From Phycisphaerales bacterium (lineage in GTDB: Bacteria > Planctomycetota > Phycisphaerae > Phycisphaerales > UBA1924), in the NCBI GenBank assembly GCA_028289195.1, contig JANQQR010000023.1, positions 310,001 to 374,000 on the forward strand: a stretch of DNA of 64,000 nt, read 5' to 3'. This document shows, piece after piece, positions 16,221 to 24,886 of the stretch. Every line of letters begins with the position of its first letter. Position 1 is the first letter of the stretch. The notes beneath the pieces were generated by a model that worked only from the letters and a program-made list of their open reading frames with translations, searched no databases and had not been told where the DNA came from. Made by a program: the position numbers and the translations under genes.

Positions 16221-16664
16221 TCAGTCGTTATCGAACGACGAGTTGAACGCGGCAAGCTCGATCTCGCGCGCCCCGCCGTTGGAGCGGTCGTTGAAGTGCA
16301 GCTCGCCGTTGAATTCGATGGACCGGTCGTCGGTGACCGGCTCGGCGTCGAACGCGACCGGGATGAGGATCACGGCCGAATCGCCCGGGGCCAGCGGCTC
16401 GTTGAGCGCCCAGCTGCCCGAGCCCACGGGGAACAGCCCGTAGACCATCGAGTAGTCGATGCGCGTCAGCGTGAGCTTGGCGTCCGACGGGTTGTCCACG
16501 CGGGCCTCGACGAGCGCCTTGTCGCCCTTGACCTTCGCGTCGGTCACGGTCAGCGTGGGGTTGGAGAAGTTCGTGCTGCTGCCGCAGGCAACGAGCGACG
16601 AGGCCGCCAGCGCGGCGACGATCGCGCCCGCGGTGCGCAGCGAACGGTGGTTCAGGGTGGGCAT
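16221..16664 (-). CDS. LEA14-like (WHy domain) lipoprotein
   Basis: 147 aa, SD GGGAGGAT. The signal peptide ends in a lipobox L24-V25-A26-C27. The body resembles LEA type 2/WHy immunoglobulin-like domains: NPTLTVTDAKVKGDKALVEARVDNPSDAKLTLTRIDYSMVYG, then FPVGSGSWALNEPLAPGDSAVILIPV. Such domains are associated with desiccation or stress tolerance in other organisms; the role here is inferred only. Probably co-transcribed with the downstream membrane protein. Confidence 0.78.
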   Translation of the reverse strand: MPTLNHRSLRTAGAIVAALAASSLVACGSSTNFSNPTLTVTDAKVKGDKALVEARVDNPSDAKLTLTRIDYSMVYGLFPVGSGSWALNEPLAPGDSAVILIPVAFDAEPVTDDRSIEFNGELHFNDRSNGGAREIELAAFNSSFDND

Positions 16665-16860
16665 GGATCGATCCTCCCGCTAGGGGTTCACCTGGGGCCC
16701 TGCGCGGTCCGTCCGCGCACCGACACCCGGGAACACCATCGGCAGGGCCGAATGGCGACGCGCGACCACCCTGCGACCCTGGCGTCACAGCGGGCGGGAG
16801 ATTCGCTCTGTTCCGGTTGTGCGGGAAGCGCCGGCGGGCGGCGCCCGCGTCGACACGCGA

Positions 16861-17607
16861 TCAGGGCACGCTGCAGTTATCCAGACCGCGCTTCTGGAGG
16901 TACTGCTGGTGATAGTCCTCGGCGATGTAGAAGTTCGCGGCCGGCGTGATCTCGGTCACGATCTTGCGCTTGGCGTACTTCGGCGTGGCCTGGAGCGCGT
17001 TCATCGACTCGGTCGCGCTCTCGCGCTGGGAGTCGTCGTGGAAGAAGACCGCGGTGCGGTACTGCGAGCCGATGTCCGGCCCCTGGCGGTTCAACTGCGT
17101 CGGATCGTGCGACGCCCAGAACACCTCGAGCAGCTGCCCGTAGTTGACGCGCTCGGGGTCGTAGACGACCTGGATCACCTCCGCGTGCCCGGTGTCGGTG
17201 TAGCACACTTCCTTGTACGTGGGATCGGGCTTCTCACCGCCCATGAACCCGACGGCGCTGTGCGTGACACCGGGGATCTTGCGGAACGTTGCTTCGACGC
17301 CCCAGAAGCACCCGGCGCCGAACGTGGCGGTCTTCAGTGCGCTCGCTTCCGTGCCCTCAACGTAGAACTCGGTCGGGGCGAAGTTCGCGGGGATCGTCTC
17401 GTAGTGCCCGACGGGCTGAACGTTCTGGGTCTCCACTGCGTCGGTTCCTTTCACCGGACGGATCTCGTACTGGACGACGTGCTCGGTGGGCGCCCGGGCG
17501 GGGTCCTCGTTCTCGCTGTCGTTGCTCAGCAGGATCGTCGGCACGATTCCGGCGGCGATGATCGCGATGAACCCGGCTTTCGTCGTCTTCGTGTTGCAGC
17601 AGCACAT
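16861..17607 (-). CDS. msrA: Membrane-anchored peptide-methionine (S)-S-oxide reductase MsrA
   Basis: 248 aa. The MsrA domain starts near residue 92 with the active site G99-C100-F-W-G and continues with GFMGGEKPDPTYKEVCYTDTGHAEVIQVVYDP and SQYRTAVFF, all standard. A catalytic-cycle Cys is near the C-terminus (GLDNCSVP). The N-terminus is unusual: it begins M-C-C-C followed by a hydrophobic helix (11-27) and a ~50-residue linker, so the enzyme is probably membrane tethered on the periplasmic side. By family it repairs methionine-S-sulfoxide in proteins with thioredoxin-type reductants. Confidence 0.95.
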   Translation of the reverse strand: MCCCNTKTTKAGFIAIIAAGIVPTILLSNDSENEDPARAPTEHVVQYEIRPVKGTDAVETQNVQPVGHYETIPANFAPTEFYVEGTEASALKTATFGAGCFWGVEATFRKIPGVTHSAVGFMGGEKPDPTYKEVCYTDTGHAEVIQVVYDPERVNYGQLLEVFWASHDPTQLNRQGPDIGSQYRTAVFFHDDSQRESATESMNALQATPKYAKRKIVTEITPAANFYIAEDYHQQYLQKRGLDNCSVP

Positions 17608-18175
17608 GCAGCGATACCTCCGGCCAGTTGTTGGTCGTCCCCGGATTAATAGGCGGGCGGCGCGGACTATTCCGGAACCCCTCCGGGCGCCTCAGAAACG
17701 GGGATCCTGCGCCGGCGCGCGCAAACGCCGCCGGGGAGATCGGGACCTCCCCGGCGGGTGCTGCACCCACTTGTTCGCGACGAACACGTGGAGAAGAAAG
17801 GACTGGATGGACACCGGCGCGGAACGGAGACGGCCGGGCGCGGTGACGAAAATGGGCCGACCGGCAGGGAGGGTGCCGATCGGCCACGAGCCGCACGAAG
17901 GCGACGAACAGATGTGCCGCCTTCGAGGGCGAATACCAGGTGCGGAAGGGCGGGGCACGACCTCTCTGGCGGCGCCGGCGGGGCGCTCGCTGCCATCGAG
18001 GTCCGGAGGAGTCGGGAAGAGGAGGGAACAACCCATCCGTGCGCTGGCCCGTCGCTGCATTGGTCTGACTGCTGCGCGACCCGAACCTCCCGGCCTGGCA
18101 CCCCTATGTTCGGTGCACGAGCAGGCGGGGTTCGAGGGGGAAATCACCCGTTCTCGGACGGGGCGTGCAGCGGGC
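17608..18175. other. Intergenic region between msrA and the PAS-LuxR gene
   Basis: 568 bp. Several long frames are open because of the GC content, but none shows a start site, family match or sensible composition. One strong feature is a perfect 11-bp hairpin (CCGCCGGGGAG 17728-17738 with CTCCCCGGCGG 17747-17757, 8-nt loop) without a T-run on either strand. A standalone RNA cannot be excluded; RNase P and 6S signatures were not seen. Confidence 0.4.
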
Positions 18176-18886
18176 TCAGGGGTCGCCGACGCGGGTTCGC
18201 GTCGCGTCGTCGACGCTCAACCCGGCGCGTCGGCTGATCTCGGCGAGCTTGACCCTGTCGCTTTCTTCGAGCTTCTTGCCGACCGAGGCCTTGTGGTTCT
18301 CGATCGTCTTCGGGGCGCGATGGAGGATCGCCGCGATCTCCTTGACGCTCAGGCCCTGGCCCACGAGCGCGAGCACCTCGAGTTCACGCGGAGAGAGCGC
18401 ACCGAGCGGCCCGAGGTTGATCACCTGCGAATCGACGCGGTCGTAGACAGGGGTCGAGTCGTAGAGCGACTCCTGGTCCCCGCTCACGCGCCGGGTGATC
18501 ACGAGGAACGCCGAGCGGTCCTCTTCGGGGAGGTCCTTCGGCACCTCCATGAACGCCGACGAGTCGATCGGGTGGATCCAGCTCAGCTGCTGGTAGCCCT
18601 TCCAGATCGTCCGCATCAGGACGGGTCTTCCCGAGTCGCGGACGTGGCGCAGCACCTCCAGGCGCTCGCTGACCCACTCTTCGCCCTCGACGATCGAGAT
18701 GTTCTTCCCGATGATGTCCTCGGGCCGGGCGTCGTCCGACACGAAGACCCGCACCGCCTGCTTGTTGGCGTAGAGGATCGTCCCGTTCGCGGTGACAATG
18801 CTCACACCGGCGGCCGGGTCGGTGGTGAGCCCCGCCCAGACGGGGTCGATGGCGCCGTGATCACGATTCGGAGCTGATTCTTTCAT
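18176..18886 (-). CDS. PAS-LuxR transcriptional regulator
   Basis: 236 aa from ATG 18886 (the frame is open above it, but the PAS domain begins shortly after this Met; SD is weak). Residues 25-130 form a PAS domain (GVSIVTANGTILYANKQAVRVF; ISIVEGEEWVSERLEVLRHV). Residues 162-223 form a LuxR/GerE helix-turn-helix: LSPRELEVLALVGQGLSVKEIAAILHRAPKTIENHKASVGKKL. There is no receiver domain, so a ligand or redox state sensed by PAS is the likely input. Target genes unknown. Confidence 0.88.
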   Translation of the reverse strand: MKESAPNRDHGAIDPVWAGLTTDPAAGVSIVTANGTILYANKQAVRVFVSDDARPEDIIGKNISIVEGEEWVSERLEVLRHVRDSGRPVLMRTIWKGYQQLSWIHPIDSSAFMEVPKDLPEEDRSAFLVITRRVSGDQESLYDSTPVYDRVDSQVINLGPLGALSPRELEVLALVGQGLSVKEIAAILHRAPKTIENHKASVGKKLEESDRVKLAEISRRAGLSVDDATRTRVGDP

Positions 18887-18936
18887 GGGGTCCAAGTGCG
18901 CCAGTGTACCCCAAGCGGGCGGCGCGCTCGATCCGG

Positions 18937-19584
18937 TCAGGCGAACACGAAGAACCGGTGCCAGACCAGCTGGGGCACTCTCCACGTCCGCTGGAGGCGC
19001 CAGCCCGCCCCGGCCGCGGCCTGGACGAAGCGCCCAAGCGGGTAGCCCTCGTATCCCAGTTCCCAGTGATGGCCCATGCGATCGAGGCGCTCGGGGGGCA
19101 TCGCCCTGGCTCGCAGGCGCGGGATCCGGACGCAGAACGAGCGATCGACCACCCGCGGCACCCGGATCGAGATCCACGCCGAGCGCGTGTGGTCCGGGAG
19201 GCTGACGATGAGCCGGCCGGTCGTCACCCGGCGCAGTTCTCTGAGCGCAGCGATCACATCTGGAATCTCCAGGTGCTCGAGCACCTGGCAGCACGACGAG
19301 GCTTCGAACGCGTCGTCGTCGGCCGGGATCTCCGTGACGGTGCCGACGAGATCGGGGCGGTGACGCACCTCGAGATCGAGTGTGGTCACGCGGATACCGA
19401 GCGTGCGGAGCGCGGCGGGGACGAATCCTGTTCCGACGCCGACTTCAAGCAACGAACGCGCGCCCGACTCGACGATCGAGGCGATCTGATGCGCGTGGCT
19501 GTGCACGCGCGCAGGGGAGGTATAGCGATCCTCGTAATGCCCAGGATCGGGGAGGTGCTCGAGCTGCTTCCGGAGGGCGGGCAC
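18937..19584 (-). CDS. Class I SAM-dependent methyltransferase
   Basis: 215 aa from GTG 19584. Motif I LLEVGVGTGF is at 45-54, followed by TLDLEVRHRPDLVGTVTEIPADDDAF and the post-motif segment CCQVLEHLEIPDVIAALRELRRVTTGRLIVSLPDHT, the usual order in Methyltransf_11 proteins. The C-terminal third (RMGHHWELGYEGYPLGRFVQAAAGAGW) is typical of small-molecule or glycan methyltransferases. Substrate unknown. Confidence 0.85.
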   Translation of the reverse strand: MPALRKQLEHLPDPGHYEDRYTSPARVHSHAHQIASIVESGARSLLEVGVGTGFVPAALRTLGIRVTTLDLEVRHRPDLVGTVTEIPADDDAFEASSCCQVLEHLEIPDVIAALRELRRVTTGRLIVSLPDHTRSAWISIRVPRVVDRSFCVRIPRLRARAMPPERLDRMGHHWELGYEGYPLGRFVQAAAGAGWRLQRTWRVPQLVWHRFFVFA

Positions 19585-19646
19585 AGGCGGGGTTCTCCAC
19601 CGAGTTCATCGACCCGGTGGCCTGCCCCGCTGGACCCGGAGGCAGG

Positions 19647-20228
19647 TCAGCCTTCGTTATTCAGGTCGCTCTTCCAGTACTTCGTGCCGCTGACCGTGGC
19701 CGAGAGGGCGACGCCGCTTTCGGTGATCTGGTAGATCTCGATCGGGCCCGCGTTTGTGCTGGCGACGACGCCGGCGGCGGCTCCGTCCTCGCCGGCCTTG
19801 GCGGCGGCGTCGGCGTCTCCGCCCCACTCCCAGCCGCTGTTGACGAACTGGTTCATGATCTGCTCGTCTCGAAAGACGAACACGGCGTAGAAGTCCTTCA
19901 CGCCGAGCCCGACGCCCACACCGAGTTCGTTCATACGCATGTACGTCTCTTCGCCGGTGCGGTTGTTGTGCACGATGCCGTACCCGTTGCCGGATGAAAG
20001 CAGGAAGATCTTGGTGCCGACGTTGCTGAACACGGCGTAGCCGGGCGCAGAGTTCACGTGGTCGCGCAGGTCCGGGCGGAGTTCGTAGAGCCTGGCGAGA
20101 GTGTCGTCGGCCATCTGGTGCGTCGCAGCGCGCTTCTCGTCCGGGGTCTCGCCCTGTGCGCTGGCGCAGCCCTGGAGAGCGATGAAGGCCAGCGTCGCGA
20201 GCGTCACGGTTGCGATAATTCGGAACAT
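19647..20228 (-). CDS. SYLF/YSC84-domain lipoprotein
   Basis: 193 aa from ATG 20228, with GGAGG seven bases upstream. The signal peptide ends in ALQGC (C21), so it is a lipoprotein. The body matches the SYLF (YSC84) lipid-binding pattern: APGYAVFSNVGTKIFLLSSG, then MRMNELGVGVGLGVKDFYAVFVF and AAAGVVASTNAGPIEIYQIT, ending TVSGTKYWK. SYLF domains bind phosphoinositides in eukaryotes; bacterial members are envelope proteins of unclear role. Divergent from the peroxiredoxin-like selenoprotein gene. Confidence 0.82.
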   Translation of the reverse strand: MFRIIATVTLATLAFIALQGCASAQGETPDEKRAATHQMADDTLARLYELRPDLRDHVNSAPGYAVFSNVGTKIFLLSSGNGYGIVHNNRTGEETYMRMNELGVGVGLGVKDFYAVFVFRDEQIMNQFVNSGWEWGGDADAAAKAGEDGAAAGVVASTNAGPIEIYQITESGVALSATVSGTKYWKSDLNNEG

Positions 20229-20325
20229 CGGGGGTCCTCCACTGGGGGTTCGAAGAGGTAGAGTGTACCGCAAGGCGGCGTCGCGTCGCCACGACCCGGC
20301 GCCCGATCGGCACCAGGAGCCACGC

Positions 20326-20973
20326 ATGACCCTTCAGGCCCAACTCGAAGAGCACAAAGCGAAGTTCCTACAGAAGGTTCCGCCGGAAGTCGCCGCGGTG
20401 ATGTCCCGCGCGACCGAAGACCTGCGGGCGTCGGGCATCGTGGACAGGGCGATCAAGCCGGGAGCCGCGGCGCCTGTGTTCTCGCTTCCCGACGAGGGCG
20501 GCCAGCTGGTGAGCCTGAGCGACCTGCTCAGCCAGGGCTGGCTGATCCTGAGCTTCTACCGAGGCGTCTGGTGACCGTACTGCAATCTGGAGCAGGTTGC
20601 TCTACAGGAAATCAGCGATGAGTTTGCGGGCGCCGGAGCGGTGCTCGCGACCGTCTGCCCGCAGCTGCCGGCGCACATCGAGCGGATGAAGCGTCAGAAC
20701 AAGATCTCGTTCCCGATGCTGCACGACGCCGGGAACTCCGTCGCCGAGAGCTACGGGCTGCGCCACGGCTTCCCGGATGACCTCGAGGAGATCTACTCGT
20801 CGTTCGGCATCGACCTGGAGTCGTACAACGGCGACGACTCCTGGACGTTGCCGGTGCCCGCCCGCTTGATCATCGATCAATCGGGAACGGTGCGTCACAT
20901 CGACGCCGACCCGGACTACACGAAACGCCCTGAGCCCGCCGACACACTCGGCACGCTCAGGGCGCTCCAGTAG
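20326..20973 (+). CDS. Peroxiredoxin-like AhpC/TSA selenoprotein (in-frame TGA = Sec83)
   Basis: One 215-aa frame interrupted by TGA at 20572-20574. Read as Sec it gives SFYRGVWUPYCN, exactly where the AhpC/TSA-like family has FYRGxWCPYCN, so Sec83 replaces the peroxidatic Cys and Cys86 is the likely resolving partner. The rest is a complete thioredoxin fold (PVFSLPDEGGQLVSL; VLATVCPQLPAHIERMKRQN; SFPMLHDAGNSVAESYGL; LPVPARLIIDQSGTVRH). The ATG has AGGAG upstream. A SECIS-like hairpin follows (listed separately). By family it reduces peroxides. Conventional gene callers would truncate it at the TGA and start a second gene near 20641. Confidence 0.92.
20587..20607 (+). promoter_or_regulatory. 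Bacterial SECIS-like hairpin for the peroxiredoxin-like gene
   Basis: CTG-GAGC pairs with GCTC-(TA)-CAG around an AGGTT loop; the inner GAGCA/TGCTC is perfect and the outer CTG/CAG is separated by a two-base bulge. The stem begins 12 nt after the TGA and the loop GG is 21-22 nt downstream. The GG-containing loop resembles the AGGUCU loop of E. coli SECIS elements. Confidence 0.7.
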
Positions 20974-21023
20974 CTCGAGAGGGGAATCAGGCGCCCCTCG
21001 GCTCTCTCCCTCCGGGGGCCGGA

Positions 21024-22466
21024 TCAGTCGTAGGTCGAGACCATCGGCATGTTCACGGGCGGCGGCGTCGACATCCACAGGTTGGTGCGGAGTTCGAAGG
21101 GCGCTTCGTCGTCCTCGATACGCTGGGCGTAGAAGAACCTGAGGTCGTAGACCTCGCCCTCGATGATGTTGAGCCGGTCGAAGTCCAGGCGCTGTGAGCC
21201 GCCGCGCTCCATGCCGCCCATGTCGAACACGAGTTCGCCGTTGATAAAGACCCACACGTCCGCCGTGCCGGCGAACTCGAGGAACTTGCCGGAGCAGGGC
21301 TCGCCGATGAACGTCGCGGCGAATTCGAGAGTGAACCCGCGGTTGTGATCGCCGCCGTTGTTGCCGAACATCCGGTTGTCGATCGGCGTGAAGTCGGCCG
21401 TCGAGTACTCGTAGACGCCCTCGTCGTTCAGGGTCAGCACCAGATCGTGCGCCGCCGACACGTTCACGCCCGGCCAGTGGCGGAACCACTGCTCGAACGA
21501 ATCCACCGAATCGATCGCGCCGTCGCTCGGCTGGCTGAACTCGGCGGGTGTGTCGTCGACGATCGCGCACGGGGTCTTCTGCTCTGCCAGGACCGACCTG
21601 TCTTCTTCGACCACCACGTCCGTCGTCAGGGACACGAGCACGACCAGATCCTGGAAGTCGGCGGCTGAGGAGCCGAGGCTCGTCGTGCCGATCTCGAAGA
21701 GGAAGATGGCTTCGTTGGCTTCGAGACTGATCGTGTTCGTCGTGGTGTCGACGAAGGACGAGACGTAGCCCTCGACGGAGGTCTGCCCGTCGTGACCCTC
21801 GAGATTCGGGACGGGGTCGCCGTGGCGCAGCACTCGCACCTGCGGCGAGTTCGAGCTGGAGACGGCCTCGATGTGCACGCCGCCGCCGATCCAGCTGCGC
21901 CCGCTCACTGAGATCGCCGTGCCGGCCGGGAAGATGCCCGGCATCGCGAAGCTGCGCGGGTTTGCGCCGTCGTTGACGTCACCCGCGTTCGAGTCAAGGT
22001 AGGAGCCGAACGGCTCGAACGCGTCTGCATCGGCCAGGATGCGCGTCGTCACCGGGACGTCAGACCCGCCGCTCGTGATCGCGCTCCCGAGCACGCGGAT
22101 GTTCGCCGCGAAGTCCTCGAGCGGAACGACCGAGCCGTCGATGATCTCGAACTCCGTGAGGGGCTCGGGCACGTACTTGCGTGTGAGGTGCGGGGGCACC
22201 GAGTTGCCCGAGAGATCGCGGGCGCCGCCGTTCACGACCATGCCCTCGCCCGTATAGACCGGTTCGCCCTCGAAATCGAGCGACTTGGCGACGGTGCCGG
22301 CGACCTGCACCGGGACCTCCGCCGCTTCGATGCCGAAATCGGGGTGATCCGGACCGAAGTCGCGGATGACGCCGTGGAGCGTGAGCGTCTCGGCGCCCAT
22401 GCCGGTTCCGGCTACTGCGAAGAGGAGGCTCCCGGGAATCGCGAATCGCTTCAGGACGGTGTTCAT
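21024..22466 (-). CDS. Secreted fibro-slime domain protein
   Basis: 480 aa from ATG 22466, which follows GGAG and starts a signal peptide (cleavage near GMGA-ET). The N-terminus TLHGVIRDFGPDHPDFG and the C-terminal half (FEQWFRHWPGVNVSAAH; FTLEFAATFIGEPCSGKF; FAGTADVWVFINGELVFDMGG; LDFDRLNIIEGEVYDLRFFYAQR) are the hallmarks of the fibro-slime domain known from Fibrobacter, Myxococcus and Dictyostelium surface proteins. A ~200-residue insert separates the two parts. Probably an adhesive or matrix protein; no enzyme motif. Confidence 0.85.
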   Translation of the reverse strand: MNTVLKRFAIPGSLLFAVAGTGMGAETLTLHGVIRDFGPDHPDFGIEAAEVPVQVAGTVAKSLDFEGEPVYTGEGMVVNGGARDLSGNSVPPHLTRKYVPEPLTEFEIIDGSVVPLEDFAANIRVLGSAITSGGSDVPVTTRILADADAFEPFGSYLDSNAGDVNDGANPRSFAMPGIFPAGTAISVSGRSWIGGGVHIEAVSSSNSPQVRVLRHGDPVPNLEGHDGQTSVEGYVSSFVDTTTNTISLEANEAIFLFEIGTTSLGSSAADFQDLVVLVSLTTDVVVEEDRSVLAEQKTPCAIVDDTPAEFSQPSDGAIDSVDSFEQWFRHWPGVNVSAAHDLVLTLNDEGVYEYSTADFTPIDNRMFGNNGGDHNRGFTLEFAATFIGEPCSGKFLEFAGTADVWVFINGELVFDMGGMERGGSQRLDFDRLNIIEGEVYDLRFFYAQRIEDDEAPFELRTNLWMSTPPPVNMPMVSTYD

Positions 22467-22686
22467 ATCTTCACTCCGATTGTGGTGTGCCGAGGCGGTG
22501 GGCCCGACACTCAAAGTGTGCCCCGGATCCGCGGGCGGGCGACCGGAACGGGCTTCGATGGGCAGTTCGTGGTCCGGTTGCGCCGCGCGTTCGGTTTGCA
22601 ACGCCTGGGAATCTGCGGAGCGCTGGAGATCCGGCGGATTTGTTCTATCTGCGCCGGCGCCCGGCTCAGTCATCGGGCTGTGTGCG

Positions 22687-23055
22687 CTAGCCGAAATCCA
22701 GCGGGAAGGCCGGGTTAGATATCGGTCGCAGCGCGAGGCCCAGGAGCGCCAGCTCGGAATCGTCGCCGGCGATCCGGTTCGTGCGCAGCTGCGCGCACGA
22801 TGTGCACCGGTGGACTATCGACCACTCGCCGTTCTGAGCGCGCACGCTGATCGCGATGGGTTCCATGGGAGCGCGGCAGGCGCTGCGCCGGTCCCCAATC
22901 GACTCATCAACGTGGCGCGACCACAAGCAGTGCGGGCAGTGGTTGCGATGGCTCGTGCCCCAGGAAGGGAGCGAGACGAAACGACCGCAATTGACGCATG
23001 TGAACCCGGCGCGCTCGTCGCGCCGGTTATGGGAAAAACCTGTTTGCGGAGGCAT
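22687..23055 (-). CDS. RNHCP-domain zinc-ribbon protein
   Basis: 122 aa from ATG 23055 (GTG 23061 is possible). The diagnostic motif SHRNHCPHCLWSRHVD gives the family its name. Cys pairs C20/C23, C40/C43 and C84/C87 can form zinc ribbons, and MEPIAISVRAQNGEWSIVHRC plus TNRIAGDDSE complete the conserved pattern. Molecular function is unknown; a nucleic-acid or ribosome role is often guessed for small zinc ribbons but is not shown by anything here. Confidence 0.9.
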   Translation of the reverse strand: MPPQTGFSHNRRDERAGFTCVNCGRFVSLPSWGTSHRNHCPHCLWSRHVDESIGDRRSACRAPMEPIAISVRAQNGEWSIVHRCTSCAQLRTNRIAGDDSELALLGLALRPISNPAFPLDFG

Positions 23056-23331
23056 GAACACCCGGCCGGTCCGCGATGGACCAGAAAGAACAACGGATCG
23101 GTTCTCAGGGGGTCGGGGCGGGCGCCGCCCGGTCCGTCTGCTGCGTGCGCAGGGACCGCGCCGTCCCAGCGGCGTACGGGCCGGGGACGGGCGAACAGGG
23201 CGGCAATCTCAGGCAGTGGCGTTCTGCATCCGGCCGGAGTGTACCGGAATCCGCGAACGCAAACGCATCGTGATCGCCCACAAATCCCATCGGGTTCGAT
23301 GGCGCACCGGGCCTCCCAATACACTGTGCCG

Positions 23332-24879
23332 ATGGCAACACCCATCAGTCGTGCAGCTCTGCTTTCAGTGGTCCTGATCGGCACCGGCGCATGGGGGGCG
23401 ACGCCCGAGGATGCCGTCGGGATCGCCCGCGAGCACCGGAGCGGGCACGAGGCGGAGATCCTCGAAGAACTGGTCGAGTTCCTCTCGATGCCGTGCGTCG
23501 CCCGGGACGTCGACGACATCCATCGGAACGCCGAGTGGCTGGTCGGAGCGTTCGCGCGCCGCGGCATCGAACTCGAGATCATCGCGCTGCCCGGCAAGCC
23601 GCCGATCGTCACAGGGCGTCTCGAGACGCCGGGCGCGACTCGCACCATCGGCCTCTACTGCCACTACGACGGCCAGCCCGTCGATGCGACCCAGTGGACG
23701 ACCGACGACCCGTGGACGCCCGTTCTCTACTCGGGCGCCATCCCGGATGGAGCGACGCCGATCGAACTGCCGGGCGCCGGAGAGTCCGTCGATCCGGACG
23801 CCCGCCTGTATGCGCGCGCATCGAGCGACGACAAGTCGCCCATCCTCTGCATCCTCAGCGCGCTCGACGCCCTCCGGGGATCGGGGACCGAGATCCGCCA
23901 GAACTTCGTGTTCCTGTTCGAAGGAGAGGAGGAGGCGGGCTCTCCGAACCTCCGGCGCTATCTGGCCGAGAACGCCGGAATCCTCGAGGCCGACATCTGG
24001 ATCATCGCCGACGGACCGCTGCACCAGAGCCGCATGCCGCAGCTGATCTACGGGGTGCGGGGTGTCGTGGGGATGCAGATGACCGTCTACGGGGCGGAGC
24101 GCTACCTGCACAGCGGGCACTATGGCAATTGGGCGCCAAACCCGGCGATGGAGTTGGCGCAGCTGCTGGCCTCGATGAAGGATGAGGACGGCAACGTGCT
24201 CGTGCGCGGGTACTACGACAGCGTCGAGGCCCTGGGGCCGGAGGAGCGCGCGGCGCTCGACGCGACGCCAGATATTGACGCGGAGTTGATGCGCGAGCTC
24301 GGGCTGGCGCGCACCGAGGGCGACGAGCCGATCACGGAACGCCTGCTGCTGCCCTCGCTGAACGTGCGAGGATTCGTGAGCGCGGGCGTCGGGCCGCTCT
24401 CGCGCAACATCGTGCCGGCGACCGCCTCGGCATCACTCGACCTGCGTCTCGTGCGCGGCAACGACCCCGACGCGATGGTCGCGCTCGTCGAGCGTCACAT
24501 CACCGAGCGGGGCTGGCACATCGTTCGTCTGGAGCCGACCAGGGCCGAGCGCCTCGCCCACGAGAAGATCATCCGCGTCCAGCAATCAAGCGGGTACCGG
24601 GCGGCTCGCACGCGTATGGACATCCCGATCGTCAGGGAGATCACCGGGATCGCCTCGCGCGCGGCGATCGCGTCGACCGGCCAGCAGCCGATCCTGACCC
24701 CCTCGCTGGGCGGCTCGCTGCCGATGTTCATCTTTGAGGAAGAGCTCGGGGCGCCGTTCGTCATCGTGCCCATGGTGAACCACGACAACAACCAGCACGC
24801 TCCCGATGAGAACCTGCGGATGCGCGAGTTCTTCTACGGGATCGAGATGATGGCGGCGATCCTCGCGACGGAGGAATAG
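23332..24879 (+). CDS. Secreted M20-family metallopeptidase
   Basis: 515 aa. The frame is open for 320 codons upstream, but ATG 23332 begins a signal peptide (MATPISRAALLSVVLIGTGAWGA) and is the natural start. The M20 dizinc site is visible: H111-Y-D113 (CHYDGQP), S-D166-D-K, E197-GEEEAGS with catalytic Glu, and a C-terminal H in NQHAPDENL. The internal dimerisation lid (GVRGVVGMQMTVYGAERYLHSGHYG) is present. By family it is an exopeptidase or deacylase for dipeptides or N-acyl amino acids; the signal peptide puts it in the periplasm. The SD of the following lipoprotein lies inside its last codons. Confidence 0.93.
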   Translation: MATPISRAALLSVVLIGTGAWGATPEDAVGIAREHRSGHEAEILEELVEFLSMPCVARDVDDIHRNAEWLVGAFARRGIELEIIALPGKPPIVTGRLETPGATRTIGLYCHYDGQPVDATQWTTDDPWTPVLYSGAIPDGATPIELPGAGESVDPDARLYARASSDDKSPILCILSALDALRGSGTEIRQNFVFLFEGEEEAGSPNLRRYLAENAGILEADIWIIADGPLHQSRMPQLIYGVRGVVGMQMTVYGAERYLHSGHYGNWAPNPAMELAQLLASMKDEDGNVLVRGYYDSVEALGPEERAALDATPDIDAELMRELGLARTEGDEPITERLLLPSLNVRGFVSAGVGPLSRNIVPATASASLDLRLVRGNDPDAMVALVERHITERGWHIVRLEPTRAERLAHEKIIRVQQSSGYRAARTRMDIPIVREITGIASRAAIASTGQQPILTPSLGGSLPMFIFEEELGAPFVIVPMVNHDNNQHAPDENLRMREFFYGIEMMAAILATEE

Positions 24880-24886
24880 CACCGGC

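Noticed and set aside
17728..17757. Perfect 11-bp hairpin as a terminator
   Set aside because: No T-run follows on either strand, and it is over 400 bp past the nearest gene end; kept only as a note in the gap entry.
17486..18877. A 463-aa plus-strand frame and several 140-220-aa frames around it
   Set aside because: They run antisense to the PAS-LuxR gene or fill the msrA-luxR gap with Arg/Pro-rich sequence lacking starts or family signals; GC artefacts.
22366..23331. N-terminal 320-codon extension of the M20 peptidase frame
   Set aside because: It is antisense to the RNHCP and fibro-slime genes and low in plausibility; the signal peptide at 23332 marks the true start.
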